Below are positions 1 through 10,700 of a stretch of DNA of 64,000 nt, in pieces (the stretch's first letter is position 1; the number at the start of each line of letters is the position of its first letter). Source of the stretch: Ailurus styani (Eukaryota > Chordata > Mammalia > Carnivora > Ailuridae); the NCBI GenBank assembly GCA_002007465.1, contig LNAC01000108.1, positions 3,798,306-3,862,305 on the forward strand, in the 5' to 3' direction. The translations under genes and the position numbers were made by a program. A model generated the notes under the pieces. It did no database searches. It saw only the letters and a program-made list of their open reading frames with translations, and was not told the origin of the DNA.

Positions 1-34
1 TTAAACCCTAGCTTCTACTTTTTCTTATTTTATT

Positions 35-200
35 ATTTGCCCCGGGGTACAGGTCTGTGAATCATCAGGCTTACACCCTTCACAGCACTCACCATAGCAC
101 AAACCCTCCCCAGTGTCCACAACCCATCCACCCTATCCCTACCCTCCCACCCCCCAGTAACCCCCAGTTTGTTTCCTGAGATTAAGAGTCTCTTAGGAAA
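35..200 (-). mobile_element. L1 3' end, carnivore type
   Basis: GGTACAGGTCTGTGAATCAT and GTTTGTTTCCTGAGATTAAG are hallmarks of the 3' UTR of recent carnivore L1 elements, here in reverse orientation. It is truncated at both ends. Confidence 0.8.
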
Positions 201-695
201 ACCTAGCTTCTAAAAAACTTACCAAGGACCATTCAATACAGGAGAAGAAAAAAAAAAAAAAAAAAACCAGAAAGTACACCACCACCCAGAAAACCAGCCT
301 GGTCCAAAGCACTCAACTTGGCTCCTTCAAGGAAAACAGGAGCAGGGCAACGAAATGGGTGGTAGAGCAGATGTCACGCCTGGTACCCAATCTCTGTGGG
401 TCTGAATGAGTCTGGCTGGACCCATCTGGGAGATGGCTCCTATCGCCAACCCAGCTAAAGGTCCAGGGAAACTTGGGTTGGCTTCTCTCACATCCTCATC
501 CTGTGTCGGGGGGCAGGGGTGGGGGGAGGGCGGCTCCCAAGGAAAGAACACAGATTCTGTGGGTTGGCGGAGAACTGTAGCAGTGTGGCGGAGTCGGCCT
601 GACTCAGGGGTCAGAACCAGCGTTACCATAATGTCTCGCACAGGCTGACGGGGTACAAGGCTCTCTGCTGCGGTCCTCACCAGGCACTGCATCTC
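201..695. other. Unique intergenic sequence
   Basis: A 20-base A run sits at about 246-266. The remainder is unique GC-moderate DNA. Open frames here on both strands overlap and show no protein features. Confidence 0.5.
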
Positions 696-699
696 CCAA

Positions 700-894
700 C
701 TCCCCAGGGAGGTAGCTACTCTTGTCCCTCTTTAGAGATGAGGATTTGAAAGCCGTCTTTGTCTCTTTGCTCTGACCCAGGCATTTGCCTCTTGGAGCAC
801 CGGCTGTCCCGCACTGCAAGAAAGGGGAAGAACTAGGATTTGACCCCACTGGGTTGCAGAGCCTGTGCTCTTAACCACTAGCTACACGGCTTCA
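700..894 (-). mobile_element. MIR
   Basis: The reverse MIR signature is visible: GAGATGAGGA, then AACTAGGATTTGACCC, then GTGCTCTTAACCACTA at the tRNA-like end. Confidence 0.75.
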
Positions 895-1360
895 ATATAT
901 TATGACGCTACCACAACAGCAGGTCGTGCGTCGGCCAGTAACTTTTATTTATTTTATTTATTTTTTAATGCCAAAATCAACCAACCCACAAACATAAAAT
1001 CATGCAGAAACCATAAGCCCAAAACCACCAGGTCAGAGAACAGGTTGCTAAAAAGCTTTTGAGTCCACTTTCAAAACCAGTATAACGTCGAAAACTTACA
1101 CAGGAAAAACCTAACCAAAGACTTTCTGTCTGAGTTATGACTAGTGAATAACAATCTAAATAGATTATTAGTGACCAGAATGCTGCCACATATGGGACTT
1201 ACGTAACTTGGCTAAAAGGAGTTCATCCCAGGAATGCAAGGCTGGTTCAATTTTAGCAAGTCTGTTACTAGAAGTCACTCTAATAACAAATCAAAAAAAT
1301 AAGCATCATCTTATAGATGCTAGAAAAGAATTTATAAATTTCAACATTCATTCCAGATTT

Positions 1361-1558
1361 TATTTTATTTTTTAAAGATTTTATTTATTGATTTGAGAAA
1401 GAGAGATAGTGAGAGAGAGCACGAGTGGGAGGCAGGGAGAGGGGGAAGCAGGGTTCCCGCTGAGCAGGGAGCCTGATGTGGTGCTCGACACCAGGACCCT
1501 GGGATCATGACCTGAACCGAAGGCAGACCCTTAACTGACTGAGCCATCTAGGTGCCCT
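1361..1558 (-). mobile_element. CanSINE, minus orientation
   Basis: Reverse CanSINE with a poly(T) start and ending in GAGCCATCTAGGTGCCC. Imperfect flanking repeats CCAGATTTTA and CCAAATTTTA fit an older insertion. Confidence 0.88.
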
Positions 1559-1649
1559 CCAAATTTTAAAAACAGAAAGAAAAAAAAACCTCTTAATTAA
1601 ATAGGAATAGATGGGTATTTCGTTAACATAATTTATACATCTTAGGCAT

Positions 1650-2937
1650 CAAAACAAAATCCAGACAACACTGAGTGTTGACAAGGACGCCGAGCAACCA
1701 GAACACTCACGCATTGTTCATAGACATGCAAAACACTTTGAGACAAGGTCTGGTACTTCCTTATAAAACTAAATATATACCAACCCAGCAATTCTACTCC
1801 TATGTATTTTCCCAAGAGAAATGAAGGCAAATGTCTCCAAAAAGACCTGTACCTACATGTTCATAACACCATTATTCATACTATCCCCAAACTGGAAATG
1901 ATCCAACAACAAGGTAATGGTTACACAAATGGTGGTTATGTTCATATAACGCATGTCTGAGTCAGCTCAGGCTGCCATAACAAAAATCCTCTAGACTGGG
2001 CATCTTCAAGAACTGAAATTCATTTTCTCACAGTTCTGGAGCCTGAAAGTCCAAGATGAAAGTGCTGACATGGTCGGGTTCTGGTGAGAGCTCTGTTGTT
2101 GGATTGTAGACCATGGTCTTCTTGCTGCATCCTCACGTGGAGGAGAGAGACAGCAAACTCTCTGGTGTCTCTTCTTATAAGGTCCCCCTCAGACCAGGGC
2201 TCCACCCTGATGACCTCACATAACCCTAATTGCCTCCCAAAGGTCTTCTTTTCATATACCATCACATTGGGAGTGTGGGCTTCAACATATGAACTTGGTG
2301 CAGCCCCTATCAATGAAACAATACTCAGCCATAAAAAGGAACTCCGGATACAGTAGCAACATGGATAAATCTCAGAACGTTATGCTTTGTGAAAGAAGAC
2401 TTACATAAGAGTATAATTCCTTTTAACGAAGTTCTAGAATTGGTCAAACTCATTTACAGTAAAAAAACTCAGAACCGTGGTTGCCTGAGGTAGGGGGATA
2501 GAGACTGAACTGGGAAAGAGAACAGAACTTTCTGGAATGATAGCAATATTCTATATCCTGATAGGTGTTTGGGTTGCACAAGTATATGAATTTGTCAAAA
2601 CTCATAGAAAGGCATACTTAAGATTTGTGCATTAAATTGTATGTGAATTTTACCTAGAAAAAAAGAAAAGAAGCAGCATAAGCAAACATTGAACTCTGGT
2701 TATGACATGTGTGCTGAAATTTTTGGAGTAAAGTGTACTGCTATCTTCAATTTACTTTGAAATGCATCAAAAAAAATGGATGATGGATGGATGAAGGGAA
2801 GGGTAGATGGATAGATATGCAATAAAACAAATATAGCAAAATGTTAATTGTAACAACCTGGCACTGAGAACATGAGTGTTTCCTGTACAATTCTGTCAAC
2901 TTTTCTGTGTTTGAATTTTTTCATAATAAAATGTTAG
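1650..2937 (+). mobile_element. L1 3' end nested in older L1, itself interrupted
   Basis: Typical L1 3' UTR phrases occur, for example ATTTTCCCAAGAGAAATGAA, CATTATTCATACTATCCCCA and GGTTGCCTGAGG, ending near TTTTTTCATAATAAAATGTT. A separate repeat at about 1955-2315 splits it. Its two edges fall between adjoining pieces of one ORF2, so it was inserted later than the host L1. Confidence 0.65.
1955..2315. mobile_element. Ancient interspersed repeat inside L1 3' end (family not resolved)
   Basis: It carries the common mammalian phrase CTCACAGTTCTGGAGCCTGA and, at the far end, CACATTGGGAGTGTGGGCTT. I recognise it as repetitive but cannot name the family safely. It splits the surrounding L1. Confidence 0.55.
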
Positions 2938-2972
2938 AGGAAAGAGCCAGCTTCATAATGAATAGGAAAATA

Positions 2973-3136
2973 CATGATCTCAGGGTCCTGGGATCGAGGC
3001 CTGCATCAGGCTCTCTGCTCAGCAGGGAGCCTGCTTCCTCCTCTCTCTCTGCCTGCCTCTGCCTACTTGTGATCTGATCTCTCTCTCTCTTTCTCTGTCA
3101 AATGAATAAATAAAACCTTTAAAAAAAATAAATAAA
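2973..3136 (+). mobile_element. 5'-truncated CanSINE
   Basis: It starts inside the SINE at CATGATCTCAGGGTCCTGGG and keeps the full 3' part and A-rich tail. An 8-base duplication GGAAAATA flanks it (2965-2972 and 3137-3144), so truncation occurred at insertion. Confidence 0.85.
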
Positions 3137-3279
3137 GGAAAATAGAAGCCCTACCATTAAAGTCGGGAAAAAGTCAAGGATACCTTCTATTACCAATATT
3201 ATTTAATTTCTTTCTGAAAGTGCCAGTAAGGTGACAAACTCAAATGCCTTCAGAGGTCATGCAGGTAATTTTAAAAAGT

Positions 3280-3590
3280 GAAGGTAATTAGGTTTTAAAC
3301 AATAGGGACTGGTTAAACTCTAGAATCATGACCTATATGGGGGCAGAGGCTCATGTGGTCAGCTGTATTTTCTGCAGCAGGAATACCAGCCCAATGTTCT
3401 CTTACCACCTAATATTGCAACTGAAGCTGGAAGTCCAGCCTTAATATATGGGCAAAACTCTTGATGTTTTTAAAGATGGTTAAATTTTTTTGCAAATACA
3501 GAAAATTCACCTGGTCCTATAACAGTTAGTTTGCAACCTCCATACTAGCAAATGGATAAGAAGAAAAAGCAAAAAGGTAAGGCAAACCCA
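3280..3590. other. Unassigned stretch within L1 remnant
   Basis: It does not resemble the L1 pieces on either side and is probably another old insertion. I see no gene in it. Confidence 0.35.
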
Positions 3591-3806
3591 AAAGAATCAA
3601 CTGAAAATCAATTGAAAAATCTAAGAGCTTCAGTAACATGACTGATTACATATGTAATACATAAAAACCGATAGCTTTCCTATACGTAAATCACAAGCCA
3701 TTAGAAAATATACGGGAAGAGGGGAAAAATCTTGTTTATAATAGGAAAAAGGGAAATATACCAATTAAGAAATGTGCAGGATCTAGGAGTAAAATGTGAA
3801 AACCCC

Positions 3807-4024
3807 GGGTGCCTGGGTGGCTCATTCCATTAAGCATCTGACTCTTGATTTCAGCTCAGGGCTTGATCTCAGCGTTGTGGGACCAAGCGCCTCATCAGGT
3901 TCTGGGCTCAGCGGGAAGTCTGCTTGAGAATCTGTCTCTTCCTCTCCCTCTGTTCCTTCCCCCACTCACACACACATGCGCTCTCTCTCTATCTCCCAAA
4001 TAAATAAATAAATATTTTTAAAAT
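3807..4024 (+). mobile_element. CanSINE, older subtype
   Basis: Head GGGTGCCTGGGTGGCTCATT, a diverged body and an AAATA tail. It is more diverged than the other copies. Confidence 0.85.
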
Positions 4025-4094
4025 AAAACTTTAAAACTCTACTGAGGGTGTGTCAGAAAGTATAGGCTAGAGAAAAGAAAGGAAATATAGGCTA

Positions 4095-4192
4095 GGGGCA
4101 TCTGACTGGCTCAGTCACGGGAGCATGCAACTCTTGATCTCAGGGTTGTGAGTTTGAGTGTGGAAGTGACTTTAAATAAATAAATACATATA
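4095..4192 (+). mobile_element. Short-type CanSINE
   Basis: Head GGGGCATCTGACTGGCTCAG, then CTCAGGGTTGTGAGTTTGAG, then a direct AAATA tail without the CT-rich block. Confidence 0.8.
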
Positions 4193-4680
4193 TACACACA
4201 TACATACATAAAGTACCAACAGGATACTTCTTGGAACAAGACAAGTATATGTTAACTTTATGTGTAAAACGAAACATGTGAGTATAGCCAGAAAAATTCA
4301 GGCAAAAAAAAAGTAATGGTTATGGGGACTAGCCCTTCCACACATGAAAACACATTACAAAACATCAGTAATTAAAACAATTTGGTACTGAAACATAGAC
4401 AAACCAATCCATAGAAAGAATAGAGGGTCTAAAAATAGACATAAACACGTACCAGAATTTGGTGTGTAATAAAGCTGGCATTTCAAAACAATAAGGAAAT
4501 TTTTTATTATTTTATAAATAGTGTTGGGACAACTGGCTAGGCATTTGAGGGGAGAAATCAAATAAATCCTGACCTCACTTCTGGATAAATAAACATATTC
4601 TGGATAAATAAAATATTCTGGATAAATAAAAGATCTAAATATTAGATAAACTATAAAAATACAAAAGAAAACATGAAAAG

Positions 4681-4849
4681 GGGCGCCTGGGTGGCTCAAT
4701 CATTAAGTTACTACCTTCAGCTCAGCTCCTGATCCCAGAGTGCTGGGATCGAGCCCCGAATCAGGCTCCCTGCTCAGTGGGAAGGCTGCTTCTCCCTCTT
4801 CCACTCCCCCTGCTTGTGTTCTCTTGCTGTCTGTCTCTGTCAAATAAAT

Positions 4850-4881
<32 letters not shown>
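4681..4881 (+). mobile_element. CanSINE, first half of a SINE-spacer-SINE composite
   Basis: Full-length SINE with a 26-base A tail. A 17-base sequence (AAAAGAAAACATGAAAA) precedes it, but its copy is not found after this SINE's tail; it appears after the next SINE. Confidence 0.9.
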
Positions 4882-4884
<3 letters not shown>

Positions 4885-4965
4885 GCCTTGTGGCAGACAG
4901 CCTCTCCTTTGCTGTCTTGCCCACAGTTCCCTGGCAGTAGATTCGATGAATTTCTAACTCCTTAA
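4882..4965 (+). other. 84-base spacer carried between two SINEs
   Basis: Unique sequence from GCAGCCTTGTGG to AACTCCTTAAG. It differs from the L1 host on both sides. It looks like genomic DNA transduced together with the SINEs; its source is unknown. Confidence 0.6.
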
Positions 4966-5158
4966 GGGGCACCTGGGTGGCTCAGTGGGTTAAGCCTCTG
5001 CCTTCGGCTCAGGTCATAATCTCAGGGTCCTGGGATTGAGCCCCACAACAGGCTCTCTGCTCAGCAGTGAGCCTGCTTCCCCCTCTCTCTCTGCCTGCCT
5101 CTCTGCCTACTTGTGATTTCTCTCTCTGTGTCAAATAAATAAATAAAACCTTTAAAAA
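4966..5158 (+). mobile_element. CanSINE, second half of a SINE-spacer-SINE composite
   Basis: Full-length SINE ending in a 9-base or longer A tail. It is followed by AAAAGAAAACATGAAAA (5159-5175), identical to the bases before the first SINE (4663-4679). Confidence 0.9.
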
Positions 5159-5253
5159 AAAAGAAAACATGAAAAAATTTTGAAATTTTGAGAAGTATTT
5201 TAAGATCTAAGTAAGATACATATCCCACAAAATATTTTAAAACCAACAAATAC

Positions 5254-5459
5254 GGGCGCCTGGGTGGCTCAGTGAGTTAAAGCCTCTGCCTTTAGCTCAG
5301 GTCATGATCTCAGGGTCCTGGGATCAAGGCCCGCATCCGGCTCCCTGCTCAGCCGGGAGTCTGCTTCCCTCTCTCTCTGCCTGCCTCTCAGCCTACTTGT
5401 GATCTCTCTCTCTCTCTCTCTCTGTGTCAAATAAATAAATAAATAAATATTTAAAAAAA
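5254..5459 (+). mobile_element. CanSINE
   Basis: Full-length, with a CT-dinucleotide expansion and an AAATA tail. A short flanking duplication AAATAC is seen. Confidence 0.9.
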
Positions 5460-6094
5460 AATACAACTACACAAAAATTTGAAAATGCCTGCCAGACAAA
5501 AAAAAAAAAAAAACAGAAAAAGAAAACGGCAGCCTAAGAGAAGACTAATTCCCACATTATGTAAGAACATTCAGAAATCGAGAAGTACAACAACCCAACA
5601 GAAAAATGGTGACAGACAAGAAAGGAATACAAGTCACTTTTAAAAACTTGAAAAGATGTTCCGCTTCAGTCATCATTAAATAATGCAACGGAATATTAAT
5701 TTTCACCTATCGGATTGGCCCCCCCTCCAAAAAAATTTAAGTTAATAAAACCTAGTGTGGATGAAGACAGGGAGATGCCAGCATGGTCAGGTACTGTCAA
5801 CAGGAGTAGAAATTCGTGCAAGTTCTTTGAAGGATAAATGGGCAATAAGTTTCAAATTTTCAACCTACATGTCCTCTGACCCAGGGATTTTACCTCTGAG
5901 AATGTTTCTCACAGATGTCCTCACACACGTGTGTGGAAAGCATGCCCAAGAAGGTTTGCTGTAGCTTTATGCGATCGCCAAAAAAAGAAAAAGAAAAAAA
6001 CCAAAAACCCTAACCATTCACCAATAGACTAGTTAAATACATAAGAAGCATAGTGAATGTTGTAGAAAGAGACAGTAAAGAATGCAGGTACCCA

Positions 6095-6294
6095 GCGCGC
6101 CTGGGTGGCTCAGTCATTATGTGTCTGCCTTTGGCTCAGGCCATGATCCCAGGGTCCTGGGATTGAGGCCCGCATCGGGCTCCCTGCTCAGCGGGGAGCC
6201 TGCTTCTCCCTCTCCCACGCCCCCTGCTTGTGTTCCCTCTCTCACTCTCTCTGTCAAATAAATAAATAAAATCTTAAAAATCTTAAAAAAAAAA
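6095..6294 (+). mobile_element. CanSINE with 18-base target duplication
   Basis: The perfect duplication AAAGAATGCAGGTACCCA lies at 6077-6094 and 6295-6312. The copy is inserted in the L1M 3' region. Confidence 0.93.
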
Positions 6295-6690
6295 AAAGAA
6301 TGCAGGTACCCAACGTGCGAGAGGAACCCCCACAGGGGAGACAGGGACTGGAATCGACTTCTCAGTGTGTTCTGGTTTCTATTACTTTGATTTTTGAATT
6401 CTTTGAATTTATAAGCTATTCCAAAAACAAAACTGAATTTTAAAACAAGAAAAAGAATGAGATCGATCTGTATATGCCAATATAAAATGATCCGCAAATA
6501 TAATGTTAATTGGAAAAAGCAAGGTACAGAAGCCTATCTAGTATGCTACCATTTGTGTGGGAAAATGTATGCATTGAAAAGGTCTAGAAAGATACATAAT
6601 AAACTGCTAACCAGAGCTTTCTTCGAAAGGAAACTGGACATCTGGAATGGGAGAACCACTTTTCACTTGTTTTTAACCAAGTAAATACAA

Positions 6691-7325
6691 TTTTGATTCT
6701 TTAATCCCTGGATCAAAATAACTGGGCTAGAATCACCAGGAAGAAATCAGCAGAATTCCACAGAAACACTGATACAGAGTTCGTCTGCAGGTAAAAGAAC
6801 TGCCCGAGCCCACAGAGGCCCCCCTACCAATACTCAGTGACCCAAAGGATCCACTGGGCTGGGCACTGAGCTTTGGAACAAGGGCAAGACGTCCAATTCA
6901 GGTCCCCCTGGGCTTAACCCTGCCTTTACTACTTCACTAGCTGTGTGGCCTCAGGCAAGTTCCTTCACCTCTCTGTACCTCTTCCTTCATTAATTCAAAG
7001 GGAAGCATTACACTTGCCCATGTTTGATGGGGAAATGACACGATCCAGGTAAGATGCTTATGGAAAGGCCTGGCGTGTAGCCGGCATTTCATTGGTAGCC
7101 ACGGAAGCAAGGTTAACTTGACCATTGCACCCGGCCACTCTCGAATATTACCTGGCTTTTGGAAAGAATTAGATGGACCTGATAATGTCACCTAAGCTCT
7201 CCAGTCACATCCTTACATCAAAAAAGCAGGTGAGAGGCCAGAATGTTCATCAGGATTGCATTTAGGGGTGAAGGAAATAAACTATTATCCCCTTGTGATG
7301 TTTCTGGTTTTTTCATCAAAATGTT
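6691..7325. other. Intergenic sequence with a MIR
   Basis: Unique DNA flanks a MIR at about 6895-7105. I see no gene. Confidence 0.6.
6895..7105 (+). mobile_element. MIR
   Basis: AGCTGTGTGGCCTCAGGCAA then CACCTCTCTGTACCTC is the MIR core in plus orientation. Confidence 0.75.
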
Positions 7326-7479
7326 ATGAGTATTAAGAAGTCGGCCAGGCTACCCACCAATCTGCAAAGGCCGGTTCTCTCTGGAGAGGTCTGCGATCGA
7401 GGGCTTGGAGCGACGTTACCTTTTTACTTGCGGCACCGGGTTTTGTTTGAGCTTTTCCCCCCTGGCATCCGGCGCCCTT

Positions 7480-8290
7480 TGCTTTCCAAAGAAGCCAGTA
7501 CTTTTTGTTTGGAGAACGCACGGGCACCGGGAGCCCGGCGCGCGCGTCTGGCCCGGCCGCCCGGCCGCAGGGCCCCCGGAACGCGCAGCCCCGGCGGCCC
7601 CCGCAGCCCCCGCAGCCCTGGCGNNNNNNNNNNNNNNNNNNNNNNNNNNNNNNNNNNNNNNNNNNNNNNNNNNNNNNNNNNNNNNNNNNNNNNNNNNNNN
7701 NNNNNNNNNNNNNNNNNNNNNNNNNNNNNNNNNNNNNNNNNNNNNNNNNNNNNNNNNNNNNNNNNNNNNNNNNNNNNNNNNNNNNNNNNNNNNNNNNNNG
7801 CCTCCGCGCCATCAGCCGCGCCGCGTGCGGCCCCGCGCCCCGCAGCTCCCGGCCGCGGGCCCCCGGCGGCAGTGATGACCGCGGCCCCGCGCGGGCGCCG
7901 TATTAGCATGTGAGAGGCCTTCCTGCTTGTTCTTTTGTGTCATCTTCCAGCCCGCACGCTCGGCGCGTCCCAGGCGGCGGACCGAGCCCTGGGGCCACCG
8001 ACGCGGAACGCAGCGGCGCGGCTGCCTCCGGGGACCCCTGCCTCCCGCCGGGCCCGGCCAGACCCCTCCTTCCCCCGCTTTAGGACGGCGCGCCAGGCAA
8101 GAAGGGGCTGGGACCCGGGCCAGGGGCAGGCCCCGGGCCAGGGGAAGGCCCCGGCCCACGCTCTGCCCTGCGCGGGGTCTTCTCCAGGGGAGGCCCCCGG
8201 CCCCCGGTCCCGGCAGCTCCGGTCGCGCGCACAGCCTCCGGAGCCAGCCTGGCGTGCGCTGGGGTGGAATGACACGCGGCCCTGGTCTCC
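7480..8290. promoter_or_regulatory. Intergenic CpG island
   Basis: The sequence is dense in CpG on both sides of the gap, with repeated CGGGCCAGGGG motifs near 8115-8150. No gene is recognisable beside it. It may be the promoter of an unannotated non-coding RNA or a distal regulatory island. That role is an inference. Confidence 0.6.
7624..7799. other. Assembly gap (176 N)
   Basis: This run of 176 N bases lies in the middle of a CpG island. Open frames that cross it are artefacts of translating unknown bases. Confidence 0.97.
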
Positions 8291-8299
8291 AGCCTCCAG

Positions 8300-8400
8300 C
8301 CTCGGCTACGTGTGCCTCAGTTTCCCCACCTTTATAAATAAAGCTAAGTACCTATCTCATAGGAGTAAAGGCTTCTAAAAGCACTTACCTTAGTGCTTGA
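8300..8400 (+). mobile_element. MIR 3' half
   Basis: TGTGCCTCAGTTTCCCCACC then CCTATCTCATAGGAG, next to the CpG island edge. A reverse MIR-like segment follows at about 8405-8560. Confidence 0.7.
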
Positions 8401-8560
8401 CACATTATCTAATTTATTCTTCAACAATCCTGAGAGGTGGGTATTAATACTGTCACAGTAAATGGGGCTCAGAGGGGTGAAGTGGCAGAGGTCTTGACAG
8501 CTAGGAAGCTGCTGCACTGCTGGGGGAAGCAGCCAGGAGCAGAAGTCTTTGTCTCCAAGG

Positions 8561-8890
8561 TAGACTGAGGTGTGCATTTTGTATGCCACTCAAGTTCTCT
8601 GGCCCAGGAAGGCTCTCAGAGACAAATGAACTCAAAAGAAGAGGCTGGAGAAGAAGCCTATGCTTGGGGTGGCCCCTTTTAAGAAGGAGCTAAGAAGCCC
8701 CGCCCCCCCCCCAGGTTCAGGTGTATGTGTGCCCATGCACCCGGTGCCTCAGCATCAAAGGGAGTGGCTGCCTCTTTCTACCATTCATGCACCAAGTATG
8801 TGCTGACCATGTGCAGTTGCCTGGGGTGGGAGTGGAGCTGGGGGGGTGGGGCAAGGGAGTGCAAAACCTGCTACGGAGCCATAGTAGTCC
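8561..8890. other. Unique intergenic sequence
   Basis: It contains a C run (about 8702-8712) and a G-rich stretch near 8840. No element or gene is recognised. Confidence 0.5.
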
Positions 8891-9262
8891 AGACAGTGTG
8901 ACACTGGCGTAAAGATAGACATATAGGTCAAAGGAATAGAATTGAAAGTCCAGAATTAAATGTCGACATTTATGACCAATTGGTTTTTGACCAAGGTGTC
9001 AAGATAATTCAATGGGGAAAGACTAGTTGTTTCAACAAATGGTGCTGGGACAACTGGATAGTCACAGGATCATATACAAAAGTTAACTGAAAAAGGACCA
9101 TAGGCCTAAGAGTAAAGCTAAAACTATTGAACTCAGAGGAAAACATAGGAGTAAATCTTTGTGGCCTTAGGTTAGGCAATGGTTTCTTAGATATGACGCC
9201 AAAAGCACATATGCACAAAAAAGGTAAGTTGAGTTACACCAAAACTAAAAACTTCCATGCTG

Positions 9263-9540
9263 AAAAGAAAGGAAGAAAGAAAGAGAGAGAGGGAGGGAGG
9301 GAGGGAGGGAGGAAGGAAGGAAGGAAGGAAGGAAGGAAGGAAGGAAGGAAGGAAGGAAAAGAAAAGAGAGAAAGAAAAGAGAGAGGAAGGAAGGGAGGGA
9401 AGGAAGGAAAGAAAGAGAAAAAGAAAGAAAGAAAGGAAGGAAGGAAGGAAGGAAGGAAGAAAAAGAGAGGAAGGAAGGAAGGGAGGAAGGAAAGGGGAAA
9501 AGGAAGGGAGAGGAGAGGAGAGAAGAGAGAAAAAGAAAAG
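9263..9540. repeat. GGAA/GGGA/AAAG purine microsatellite
   Basis: About 278 bases of almost pure purine on the plus strand, with a core of about 12 uninterrupted GGAA units near 9310-9358 and shorter runs after it. It sits within L1 ORF2 sequence. Reading frames here are low-complexity artefacts. Confidence 0.95.
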
Positions 9541-10257
9541 ACAATCCCCCAAATAGGGGGAAATATTTGCAAATCATATATCTAGTAAGGAACTTGTATC
9601 TAGAATATATAAAGAACTCTTACAACTCAATAATGAAAAAGACAGCTGAATTTTTAAAATGGGGAAAGAATATAAATAGACACTTCTCCAAAAGGGATCT
9701 ACAAATGGTCCATAAGCCCATGAAAAGATGCTCAACATCATTAGCCATCAGGGAAATGCAAATCAAAACCCCAGTGAGATACCACTTCACACCCACTAAG
9801 GTGGCAATAACCAAACAGGCCGACAGCATGTGCAGAAATTACAGGCCTCAACACTGCCAGCAGGAACACGAAATGGTGCAGCCATTGGAAAAGAGTTAAA
9901 CAGAGTTACCACCGACCCAACATCTCTACTCCTAGGTACCTACCCGAGAGAATTGAAGACATAGGTCCACAGAAAACTTGTATATGAATACTCATGATAG
10001 CATTATTCATAATAGCCAAAATGCAAAAAAAAAAAGTCCATCAACGATGAATGGATAAAGGAAATACAGAATATCTGTACAATGGAATATTATTTGGCCA
10101 CATTAAGGAATGAAGTACTGATCTAGGCTACAACATGGAAGAATTTTGAAAACATAAAGCTAAGTAGAAGAAGCCAGTCAGAAAAGACCACATATTGTCC
10201 GATTCCATTGACGTGAAATGTTCAGAATAGACAAACCCATAAAGACAGAAAGATTAG

Positions 10258-10443
10258 GGTGCCTGGGTGGCTCAGTGGGTTAAAGCCTCTGCTTTCGGCT
10301 CAGGTCATGATCTCAGGGTCCTGGGATCGAGGCCCGCGTCGGGCTCCCTGCTCAGCGGGGAGCCTGCTTCCCCCCCTTCTCTCTCTGCCTGCCTCCTTGT
10401 GATCTCTCTCCCTCTGTGAAATTAAAAAAAAAAAAATCTTTAA
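10258..10443 (+). mobile_element. CanSINE with 17-base target duplication
   Basis: AAAGACAGAAAGATTAG lies at 10241-10257 and 10444-10460, a perfect match. It is inserted in the L1 3' UTR. Confidence 0.93.
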
Positions 10444-10700
10444 AAAGACAGAAAGATTAGTGGTTACCAGGAGTTGGGGAGGGGGTTATGCTCAGATGGA
10501 GACAAGAACAGATAACTGAAAGTAACTGCCAATAGGTCCAAAGTTTCGGGGGGGGGCAGTGATGAAAATGTTCTGAAATTAGAGGTGACAACTCCGTAAC
10601 TCTTTAAATATATTTTTTAAAAACACTAAATTGTACGCTTGTAAAGAATGAATTTTATGGTACGTGAATTATATCTAAATAAAACTTTTTAAAAAGAGAA

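Larger units (their letters stand above)
1210..6690 (+). mobile_element. Old L1M remnant, heavily interrupted
   Basis: Pieces of L1 ORF2-like sequence occur in order: 1215-1360 (TTCATCCCAGGAATGCAAGG), 1560-1650, 2940-2970, 3145-3270, 3600-3800 and 4200-4660. A 3' UTR-like part follows at about 5545-6690. A younger L1 3' end and several CanSINEs are inserted in it. It is degenerate, with no open frame left. Confidence 0.7.
8891..10700 (+). mobile_element. L1 3' half (ORF2 end and 3' UTR), interrupted
   Basis: Phrases such as AATGGTGCTGGGACAACTGG, AAAGATGCTCAACATCATTA and GAGATACCACTTCACACCCA mark the end of L1 ORF2. The 3' UTR ends near ATTATATCTAAATAAAACTT. A purine repeat and a CanSINE lie inside it. 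The frame is broken. Confidence 0.85.

Noticed and set aside
7326..7913. Open frames of 130-195 codons at the first CpG island
   Set aside because: They run through 176 N bases; the unknown part is not evidence of an open frame.
9127..9585. Long open frames in both directions across the purine tract
   Set aside because: They translate a GGAA microsatellite (Lys/Glu/Arg/Gly or Ser/Phe/Leu/Pro repeats) inside an L1; not a gene.
10258..10330. tRNA-like heads of CanSINEs as tRNA genes
   Set aside because: The box A/B-like parts belong to SINE copies with A tails and target duplications; not functional tRNA genes.
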